The notes under the pieces: generated by a model
What the model saw: the letters and a program-made list of their open reading frames with translations, nothing else
Databases searched by the model: none
Told to the model about the DNA's origin: nothing
Assembly: GCA_900074885.1 (NCBI GenBank)
Contig: FJUW01000051.1
Coordinates: 273,513-337,512 of the forward strand
Length of the DNA stretch: 64,000 nucleotides
Origin: Rhynchosporium graminicola
Lineage: Eukaryota > Ascomycota > Leotiomycetes > Helotiales > Ploettnerulaceae
Reading direction: 5' to 3'
Made by a program: the position numbers and the translations under genes
Shown here: positions 55,497 through 64,000 of the stretch, piece by piece
Layout of the letters: every line of letters begins with the position of its first letter
Numbering within the stretch: position 1 is the stretch's first letter

Positions 55497-56505
55497 TCCG
55501 CCAACCGCCTTACCAACTCAGTAGGTCCTATGATGGGAGAAGGCATGATGATACGTGCGGGGCCATGGACCCAAAAAGTCCAAGTATATAACGTAATAAG
55601 TTATTTGATGTCGATATGATGGTAAAAGATTGAGTTGTACATAATATGATCTCAACATTTGATACCCTGCATTTGCTTCCTACTTATCAAAACCATTGGT
55701 ACAAACCCGAGCAGGGGAAGCCTTACTCAGTTCCACATGAAATTTGCTACGGTTCTCAATGTGCCGTCAGACTCGGCCTTTTGCTTGGTCAGTGCCAAAG
55801 CAATTACGTTTAAATTGCTACTTCATTCTTTTGAAATGCTTACGATTGAAGATTGAAACTTATCCTTCCAAACTGCTTGTTTGTGCCCTCAATAGCATTA
55901 GCCGCAAGCAAGTCATCCTGAAAAAGCGACGGTGCCGTTCCTCACATCGTCAGAAACCTCAAGAGTCTTGACTTCGCTGGAACACAGGTTTCTTAGCTCC
56001 ATCTCAGCCCACGTAGTAGGTGTATAGTTCCATGTCAGCTCAGCAAATTTGATCTTATGTGAGATATGACTCGGACCTTTAACCGTATACAGGCAGATGA
56101 CACGAACTTGCTGATGAGCAATCTACCAATCAAGCTCATGTATAAGCACCAAATGGTAACACGACTTTGCTGCTGTACGATGAGGGTGAGACTATGGAAA
56201 CGGTTCCAATCACCAGGGAACATTGCAGAAGCTAGTCCTTTGTCTTGCATGATTCACTGTACAATATTGATGCATGTGCTACAAATCATTGATATGATGG
56301 ACGTTTCCAATTGCAATTGCAATGAGGGGCTGTCATACTTGATCAAATAGCTGCTGATAGTACCTTAAAGGGACACTGTTCCTTCGACGAGGTGCCCTCA
56401 AAATTTGTACTGTCTCCCATCCATTCTCATTTCTCTACCGACTCAGGTCAACCAAAAGTTGTCTTCGAAACCAGCACTAGATTTTTCTGAGATCATTTGG
56501 TCGCA
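55497..56505. other. Intergenic region upstream of the aldehyde dehydrogenase
   Basis: 1.0 kb with no gene recognised. The right end is the ALDH promoter/leader. Confidence 0.4.
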
Positions 56506-58255
56506 ATGCAGCTCGGTACTACTACCATCATGGACTTCACGACTTTCAAGCACTGTGTTAATGGCGAGCTCGTCGATACGAAACAACACCGCCACGGAAT
56601 CAACCCTGCCAATCTCAAAAACCTCCCTGACGTCCCTGTCGCAACCGAAGAAGACCTAGACACAGCCGTCGCAGCTGCGCGTGTAGCATTCGAGTCCTGG
56701 TCGAAAGTCTCTTGGGAACTGCGGAAGAAGACTCTTCTCGAGTTCATCGATGCGCTTGAAGCGAAGAAGGATGAATTCACCAAGCTTTTGACGACCGAAC
56801 AGGGCAAGCCTGTAAGCCTCAATGATGTGGCGAGGAGGTTTGAATAGTTTGGGCTGACCAAGAAGACATTTCAAGCTGTTCGTGAACACAGTGACTCTGT
56901 TTCAATCGGTCGTTCTACCGCAAACTTGACTCTGCCTGAAGAGGTCATTGAAGATAGTGAGGACAGGAAAATTACTACTAGATTCACACCACTTGGAGTT
57001 GTAGCAGGTATTGTGCCTTGGAACTTTCCGATTCTCTTAGCGATGATGAAGATGTAAGCGAATTTCAATTAAAAGGCTTGCGAAAGAACAATGCTAATAT
57101 GCATCAGAGCTCCAGCTGTCCTGACTGGAAACGTAATCATCATCAAGCCATCGTAAGTATGTCAACCATTGTCCCAGTTGCCAGGCTGACCTATTCAGGC
57201 CCTTCACGCCATACGGTGATTTGAAGCTGGTTGAGCTAGCTCAAAACTTCTTTCCTCCTGGCGTCGTCCAGTCTCTGTCTGGTGACGATAATCTTGGCCC
57301 CTGGATCACATCTCATCCAGGTATAAATAAGATCTCATTCACAGGATCCACCCAGACCGGCAAGCTAGTTGCAGCGAGCGCGGCTAAGACACTGAAACGT
57401 GTGACTTTGGAACTGTATGTACCTTGTTACAATTAGTCATGACTTGGCCTCAGGTACTGAAGTAGTATTAGTGGAGGCAACGACGCTGCAATTATTTGCG
57501 CTGATGTGAACATTGAGAAAGTTGCTCCTCAGGTAAGACTCAACCCCTATTAAATTACTTTCTTACAAATGCAGGTTGCGACCTTCGCTTTCCTCAATTC
57601 TGGTCAGATATGCCTATGCATCAAGCGAATCTACATTCACAAGTCAATTTATCGCCCATTTCTTGAAGCCCTGATTCGCCATGCAAAGACCCTTCAAGTC
57701 GGTGATGGCTTTGCTCCAGACACATTCTGCGGACCCATCCAGAATTCCATGCAATACGAGCGCGTGAAAGGATTTTTCTCCGAAATCGAGAAGGAGAAGT
57801 GGAATGTTGCGTGTGGTGGTAAAATGGAGAAGACGAATGGATATTTCATCACTCCTACTATCATTGACAATCCTGCTGATGATGCGAGGATTGTAACTGA
57901 AGAGCCATTCGGTATTCATGACTTGACTCCCTCTTGATTGATGTGCAGACTGACAAGTAATTTAGGTCCTATTGTCCCCACTCTTTCTTGGGAGAGTGAA
58001 GACGAGGTCATTGAGCGCGCAAATACTACAAATATGGGTCTGGGAGCTTCTGTTTGGTCGAGCGATTTTGAGAACGCAGGCAAGATCGCGAGACAGCTCG
58101 AAGCAGGCACAGTCTGGGTCAATAACCATTTTGATTTGTCTCCCATGGCTTCATTTGGGGGTTTCAAAGAAAGTGGTCTCGGTGTGGAAATGGGGATTGG
58201 CGGATTGAAGGCCATGTGCAATTCTCAGACTTTGATGATCAATAAAAAGGCATGA
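56506..58255 (+). CDS. NAD(P)-dependent aldehyde dehydrogenase
   Basis: Oxidises aldehydes to acids. Seven exons (56506-56811, 56866-57053, 57108-57152, 57199-57414, 57472-57532, 57575-57911, 57966-58255) total 1,443 nt, 480 aa, with every junction in frame. ATG 56506 begins [11 protein letters not shown]. Conserved blocks are [53 protein letters not shown] (general base E251), FLNSGQIC (nucleophile C285) and [14 protein letters not shown]. All catalytic residues are present. The apparent stop near 56847 lies inside intron 1, whose acceptor is an AAGAAG tandem preceded by CTGAC. The length and ..[12 protein letters not shown] motif fit the short cytosolic fungal ALDH group; the substrate is unknown. 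Confidence 0.9.
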
Positions 58256-59187
58256 GTTGAAAGGGCTGAAATTCAAGCCGGCAGCACGCAGTTGAAGCTA
58301 GAGATACTCGTGCCATTGACGCATACTTGGTACCGATACGTTAAAATCCATACATCACACATTGATACTATCCATCCTTCTGCCGTTTACCAATAACCAT
58401 CTCGGCTCTGATAAACCCATGTCATATACTGGCAATGCTATCCGAGCCGAAACATAAGACATTCCGGCGAGAGATCTGGCGGTTCTTTCGGGGTAATAAG
58501 TCTGACAACCTCACTGTTAATGCGGCCAAGACATAGTCCCCAGATCTCCGCATGTTTACATTAGTGTTAGCACCGCGTCCTGTCAGCGAAAGATGGGGAC
58601 GGAACAGGGCCTTCCCTAATACGCTGGAGGCTAAAGCTACCCCACAGCATTATGAGTTATGTAGTGCCACGACTCTAGAGAGCGTCATGCCAAGTAAGTA
58701 CCAAGGCAAGTTCGGGGACGATCATCAGGATTTCGGGTAATATTTTTCTGCTTTACCCCTCACTATTCACTAGAAGAATTGAAAGATGGGATTAAACGAG
58801 AGCGAAGACGAGAGCTGTGGAGGGAAGTTGTGGACATGTGCTCGGGGAATCATTGATTCCTTTGATTCTCATCAGCCATTGTATGGCACGGGTAGTGCAA
58901 TGCATACTCTATGGCTGGGCTGGGTAGTCGTCTCACAAGCGAGTAATGGAGTAATTGAGCAATTGCACGTCATGTTCGAGGGGGCTCTGCATGACGGTGT
59001 TACTATCGTGTACTGGCCCGAAGTATGTCCTAGTCTTGAGTGTCACCAGTGATCTCATGGCATCTGGTTGAATTCGGATGTCACGGTATACTTAGTGGCG
59101 GGTACCTGATGCGTCCACTAGCAGAATATAAGTACTACCAATGACCCCAGCTGCAGCACCTGAAATCACGCACCATATATCGTCGCT
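58256..59187. other. Intergenic region upstream of the alpha-glucosidase
   Basis: 0.9 kb with no gene recognised. Confidence 0.4.
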
Positions 59188-62136
59188 ATGCTTCGTCAAA
59201 TTGTTACAGGTCTTGCTTGGGCAAACACTGTCTCCGGAGCTGCAGTTTCCCGCAGACAGGCTACCAGGGACAGTTGTCCTGGGTACACAGCTTCCGATGT
59301 CGAGCAAACCGCAACAGGTCTTACTGCCAATCTCAATCTCGGAGGCGCAGCCTGTAATATTTATGGCACAGATGTGCCTGAGTTGAAGCTCACTGTCAAC
59401 TATGACTCTGGTATGGTTTTACAAGTGATGCACTACAGAGAGTAACTGCTAACGAAAGTAGAATCACGTCTTCATGTAAAAATTGAAGATGCTAGCAAGA
59501 AAGCATATCAGGTTCCGACTAGTGTGTTCCCAACCCCAAGCTCCAATGCTTCCGTCTCTTCAGATACATCCGCTCTAGCGTTCTCTCATGAGACCTCGCC
59601 TTTCAGTTTCAAGATCACACGAAAATCTAATGGCGAAGTCCTCTTTGACACTTCTGCTGCACCGCTGATATTCGAAGATCAGTATCTTCGTCTCCGGACC
59701 TCACTGCCCGAGGATCCTAATCTGTATGGTCTTGGTGAGCATACAGATTCTCTGAGATTGAATACCACGGATTACACGAGAACTCTCTGGTCGCGAGATT
59801 CGTACGGCGTTCCATCTGGACAGAATCTTTATGGTAACCATCCAATTTATTTCGATCATCGGGGAGAAAATGGCACGCATGGAGTTTTCATGCTTTCCAG
59901 CGCAGGAATGGATGTAAAGATCAACCGCACTGAGGAAGATGGTCAATACCTAGAGTATAACATGATGTCCGGAATCATCGATTTGTATTTCCTTGATGGG
60001 CCAAGCCCAAAAGAAGTCGCGCAGCATTATTCGGAAGTGAGCCGCAAATCTGCAATGATGCCTTACTGGGGATTTGGTTTTCACCAGTGTCGTTATGGTT
60101 ACAGGGACTTTTATGCCATCGCTGAAGTCATTTCTAATTATTCTACGTCCGGCATTCCACTCGAGACAATGTGGACCGACATCGATTACATGTACGAGCG
60201 CTACATCATGACGACAGATCCAGACCGCTTTCCTATTGCTCGTGTGAGGGAGTTTGTGGATTATCTTCATGCCAATGATCAGAAGTATATAGTCATGGTG
60301 GATCCTGCAATGGCCTTTCAGGAGGAACGCGAGAATGGATTACCATATGAGACCTTCCTGAGGGGAAGAGACCAAGGGATTTTGTTGCAGAAGAATGGCT
60401 CGATCTATCAGGGTGTTGTCTGGCCCGGTAAGTTTACTCCCAAGTAGATACATCAAATGCACTAGCTAACATGTATAGGTGTGACTGCTTTCCCTGATTG
60501 GTTTCACCCAGGTACACAAGAGTACTGGACAAATGAATTCCTGGAGTTCTTTGATGCCGATACAGGAGTTGACATCGACGCACTCTGGATCGACATGAAC
60601 GAGGCAGCTAATTTCAACTATTTTGGCGAGGATGCGCAAGAGACCGCCGAGGAGCGTGGTTTTCCTCCCACAAGGCCATCTTTGAGATCGGCTCCAAGAC
60701 CTATCCCTGGCTTCCCGGAGTCTTTCCAGCCAAATTCAAGCTCGCCTTACCCCCCTGACAGTCTAGGTTATGCTCCACCATGGTTGTCACCTCCTGCTTC
60801 GCCCAATACCAAGCGAGGAGTAGCTGTCAATCCTCCGCTAGGGAAGAGACAAGTTCAGGCTCAAGACCTAATTGGTTTCCCAAGTCGCAATTTCTTAGAG
60901 CCACCATACCAAATCGATAATGCTAATACAGTTGAGACATATGGTGGGGTTTCAAATTTCACACTGGACACCGACATCGTGCATTTTGACGGACATGTCG
61001 AATTAGATGTCCACAATTTGTACGGAGCAATGATGTCGGAATACTCGGCTAACGCAATGGAGGCACGAAGACCAGGAAAGCGTCCTATGGTGATTACTCG
61101 CTCGACATTCGCTGGTAGCGGCCATGCTGTAGGGAAATGGCTGGGTGATAATCTTTCCACCTGGGCACTCTACCGAGACTCCATTCAAGGAATGTTGGAC
61201 TTTGCGGCTATCTATCAGGTACCAATGGTTGGTAGTGATGTATGCGGGTTCGGTGGTAACACCACTGAGATACTATGTGCACGCTGGGCTACGCTCGGAG
61301 CTTTCAACCCTTTCTACAGAAATCACAATGGTGATAGCTCGAACCCGCAAGAATTTTACCTTTGGGACTCTGTCGCCGAAGCCGCCAAGAATGCGATTGA
61401 TATCAGGTATCGTCTGCTTGACTACATCTACACTGCGTTGCACAAGCAATCCGTCACTGGTGCTCCAATCTTGAACCCGATGTTCTTCTTGTATCCCGAG
61501 GATACAAAGACTTTCGCGATTGAGCTGCAATTCTTCTATGGGGACTCTCTGCTCGTGTCACCTGTTACTGAGGAGAATGCAACGAGTGTTGAGATTCACT
61601 TACCCGAAGATATCTTTTACGACTTCAAGACCTATGCGAAGATCGAGGGGAAGAGTGAGAAGATGAAATTGACCGATATCGCATTCACCGAAATTCCACT
61701 GCACATTCGTGGAGGAGCAATCTTGCCAATCAGGAATAGTTCTGCGTACACTACGACCGAAGTCCGTAAGCAGCCATTCAACTTCCTGGTTGCACCAGGT
61801 AAGAATGGTGAAGCTAGCGGTGAGCTGTATCTGGATGATGGTGAGAGCATTGTGCAGGAGGCCACGTCGGAAATCACGATGAGCTACCAGGATAAGGAGT
61901 TGATCGTAGACGGTACGTTTGCGTACCAGGCTGAGGAGAACTGGGTGCATGAAGTAATTGTGTTGGGTGTTGACGCGGAGCCAAAAGGCGCGTATTGGAG
62001 CAAGGGTAATAAGGATGGCAAGACGATTTGGGTTACTTGTCCACAGGATGGCAGGAAATATGACGCGGAGAAGAAGGCTCTTACGATTGAGTTGGGCCAG
62101 AAGCTGGATGAGAAGATCAGGGTCAAGTATGAGTAG
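59188..62136 (+). CDS. agdC: Secreted GH31 alpha-glucosidase (AgdC-like)
   Basis: Extracellular glycoside hydrolase family 31 enzyme that releases glucose from the non-reducing ends of alpha-glucans. Exons 59188-59410, 59462-60427 and 60479-62136 total 2,847 nt, 948 aa. A signal peptide (MLRQIVTGLAWANTVSGA) starts at ATG 59188. The N-terminal GH31 domain has SRLHVKIEDA and LYGLGEHTDSLRLN. The (beta/alpha)8 core has PYWGFGFHQCRYGY, IPLETMWTDIDYM and the nucleophile region WIDMNEAANF (D~435), then KRPMVITRSTFAGSG and WLGDNLSTW with the acid/base Asp. A Pro/Ser-rich insert (~RPSLRSAPRPIPG..) is usual in fungal AgdC. The first intron has an AAGTAG tandem acceptor (59458 or 59461). Confidence 0.93.
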
Positions 62137-62433
62137 AGAAGATAGAAACTACGGTGTTATCGAAGCCATACATTACAAACATAAATTTTGGAGCATTGGT
62201 AATAACATGAAGCGTCATTACTCTACACCCGCTTTCACTTCAACACGTCACAGGATACCTCCTCCGTTCCAGTTTGGCCACCTGAACTCCACAACTTGCA
62301 GATGTATACCAGAGTGTCTCTTCCGTAGCTGTTGTGCCAAAATACGAAAAGACGAAGTAGCCAGTGTATGAAATGCGAGTGCAGGGTTAGATGCTATTCC
62401 TGAACGCAGGTGCTCGAGCCTATCAAATGTATA
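62137..62433. other. 3' flank of the alpha-glucosidase gene
   Basis: No feature seen apart from the possible second exon of the small minus-strand gene described next. Confidence 0.4.
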
Positions 62434-62655
62434 TTATTCAGCCCTACCAACAGCGTCGACCCGCCCCCGGAACAACGTGATACTCACACTCGGATCACCT
62501 GTGTTTCCTTTGGGATAGGAACAATGTCGGAGCTCCGAAGGATAGAGGGATGTCTTCGGTGGCACTTGTGGCGATAGGGCAGACACTGGGGAGGTGGGTT
62601 CTGGGATCCTCACCGATCTCGGTCCGTCCTCATGCGATTGTTGCTTACTAGACAT
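62434..62655 (-). CDS. Small Pro/Ser-rich hypothetical protein
   Basis: ATG 62655 opens MSSKQQSHEDGPRSVRIPEP, followed by TSPVSALSPQVPPKTSLYPS. A good donor (GAGT|GTGAGT) lies at about 62,485, and splicing to an acceptor near 62,419 would give an alternative short C-terminus. No family is recognised; the SP/TP sites suggest a phosphorylated disordered protein. Weak call. Confidence 0.3.
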   Translation of the reverse strand: MSSKQQSHEDGPRSVRIPEPTSPVSALSPQVPPKTSLYPSELRHCSYPKGNTGDPSVSITLFRGRVDAVGRAE

Positions 62656-63138
62656 GGCCTGTGTAAAGACTTGTAGCCGCGATCTTCAGACTATATGTAC
62701 TTGCGGCAGACTGTTAGTTATTGCTACCTAGATCTGACTAGCAGTAGTCTCAACAAGCGCTCCTTGCCTGTAAAGAAGAGATACAATGGCACGAATATAC
62801 GTATATCCATGTAAGTATTTGAAATTGCGTGAGACGATTCGGAGAGGCTACAGGCCAGAGCATTTCGGATGTCAAGCCAGGAGATGCTAGAGGTTGCGCC
62901 AATGATCCTCCACAATCCATTGTCTGTTCAAGGAACGAATCGAAACTCAGCCGTCTGTTTGCTGTGCGGATGAGAGAGGTTGCTATACGGACTGCTTCTT
63001 GTGGTATGTGCTGCAGCTGCTCGGGCTAATAACATAGAACAATTCACGTATTTGATGACTGGATTTCAAGCCTGTGCAGCTGAAGTAGTGTTGTCGGTAA
63101 GGGTAGGGATCGGTCTGAACGCCCTTTCTTAATCTGCA
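62656..63138. other. Intergenic region before the hAT element
   Basis: About 480 bp of ordinary composition ending where AT-rich transposon DNA starts. No gene is recognised. Confidence 0.4.
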
Positions 63139-64000
63139 TAGTGTGCGAAAAAATAATCAAGTTAATCGATTTTTAATCGATTAAATCGATTAAGATTAGA
63201 TTAGATTAGATTAACTAATTTTAACTTTTGATTAGATTAAGATTTAGAGTTAATAAATAATTTAATCGATTAACTTTTAATTTATTAGAGAAAATTCTAT
63301 TATATTCTTATATCTTCTTATATATCTCCTCCTCTCTATAGCTACTCTATATTAAAGAAATTCTCTAAGTTATTTACTATCTCCTCTAGCTCGTGTTTCT
63401 CCTCTATATCGATTATAAAACCCTAGCTCTTTAATAGACTAATAGTCTCGAAAGTGTCTTTATTAAGCTTATTTCGTAGCTTATTTATAATTAAAGCTCC
63501 TAAGCTAAAGAATCTTTCGGAAAGCGCGGAGGTAGCTAGAATTTGAAGATATTTCTGTACTAATAAAAATAGTATTAAGTATTTATCTTTATTAATAGAC
63601 TAGTAGTCTAAAGGCTTAACCTTTATATTATATTAGTATAAAAGATAAATATATAGATTAAGAATTACTTATAGTAATATTAGATCTCCTTTCCTCTAGA
63701 TAAACGTCTAATTTATCGAATTCTTCGTCTTCTTCGTTTATATATATATTAAGATCTTCCTCGTCTAGAGGTATAATCTCCCTATTAAGTATAGGGAGAT
63801 CTATATTAGCTTCTGCTTTTAAACTATTTATATTAGTATTTATATATATTTTAGAGAGCAAAAGACTTATAAGTTATATTCCTCTCTTAGCTTTCGCTTA
63901 ATATCGCTTATAATTCCGTTACTAAGTCCTAATAGACTTAATCTATCTATTTTAATTCTAGGATCAAGTATTAAGCTTATATATAAAGCTTTATTATACT
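63139..64000 (-). mobile_element. RIP-degraded hAT transposon, 3' end with terminal repeat and dimerisation domain
   Basis: Read on the minus strand through TAG codons, about 63,630-63,400 gives the hAT C-terminal dimerisation domain: YLQILATSALSERFFSLGAL, then IINKLRNKL and ISLLKS.GF. An acidic linker (PLDEEDLNIYINEEDEEFDK) lies upstream at 63,700-63,790. The outer end at about 63,139 begins TAGTGTGCGAAAAAATAATC, which fits a hAT terminal inverted repeat, and is followed by TTAATCGATT-type palindromic repeats (63,155-63,290). Trp codons read TAG and CA/TG are depleted, as with RIP. The element runs off the right edge, so its other end and 8-bp target duplication cannot be seen. Confidence 0.82.
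63153..63290. repeat. Subterminal AATCGATTAA / TTAGATTAGA repeats of the hAT element
   Basis: Clustered copies of AATCGATTAA and a (TTAGA)n run lie between the outer terminus and the coding remnant. Subterminal repeats of this kind are transposase-binding sites in hAT elements. Confidence 0.6.

Noticed and set aside
56812..56865. In-frame stop in the ALDH gene suggesting a pseudogene
   Set aside because: The stop lies in a 54-bp intron with CTGAC branch point and AAG acceptor; splicing restores exactly the expected spacing between the GKP and LPEE blocks.

Overview
The window is nuclear DNA of a filamentous ascomycete (Pezizomycotina; I would guess Leotiomycetes, but only weakly). The evidence is short GT-AG introns (about 42-116 bp) with CTRAC/CTAAC-type branch points, fungal-specific gene families (2EXR, DUF6594, siderophore MFS transporters, xanthine dioxygenase XanA, FluG-type glutamine synthetase), and transposons with the signature of repeat-induced point mutation (RIP: CA/TG depleted, Gln and Trp codons turned into stops). 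I found no rRNA, tRNA or CRISPR.

Layout. Both ends are AT-rich, RIP-degraded transposon graveyards. Bases 1 to about 3,100 hold the 3' half of a chromodomain Gypsy element followed by a Copia RT/RNase H remnant. From 63,139 to the right edge lies the 3' part of a hAT DNA transposon in reverse orientation. Between them is a gene-containing island of about 60 kb. Positions 3.1-28 kb are accessory in character: a decayed locus, a GT90 glycosyltransferase, an MFS siderophore transporter, a MITE-like element, a GNAT acetyltransferase, a full ABCB transporter, a FluG-like glutamine synthetase whose amidohydrolase half has decayed, an SDR, then 5.6 kb of gene-poor DNA with relics. Positions 28.5-41.7 kb are dense and conserved: mitochondrial AspRS (MSD1), an AP180/CALM clathrin adaptor, TFB3/MAT1, nudC, SWP1 and a xanthine dioxygenase. 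Positions 41.7-62.1 kb are looser: a microsatellite-rich intergene, a patatin-type TAG lipase, a DUF6594 pseudogene, a 2EXR gene, a frameshifted conserved gene, an AT-hook/tail-anchor protein, an aldehyde dehydrogenase and a secreted GH31 alpha-glucosidase.

How genes may work together. The siderophore transporter, the GNAT gene and the ABCB transporter are consecutive, and each has GATA-type sites matching or nearly matching the fungal iron-repressor (SreA) consensus ATCWGATAA upstream. This suggests a small iron-regulated transport module without a local siderophore synthase. The xanthine dioxygenase has a perfect TCGG-N6-CCGA site (UaY/Ppr1 type) upstream, which fits purine-inducible control. 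Exon boundaries given below were checked by keeping the reading frame across each splice; exceptions are stated.
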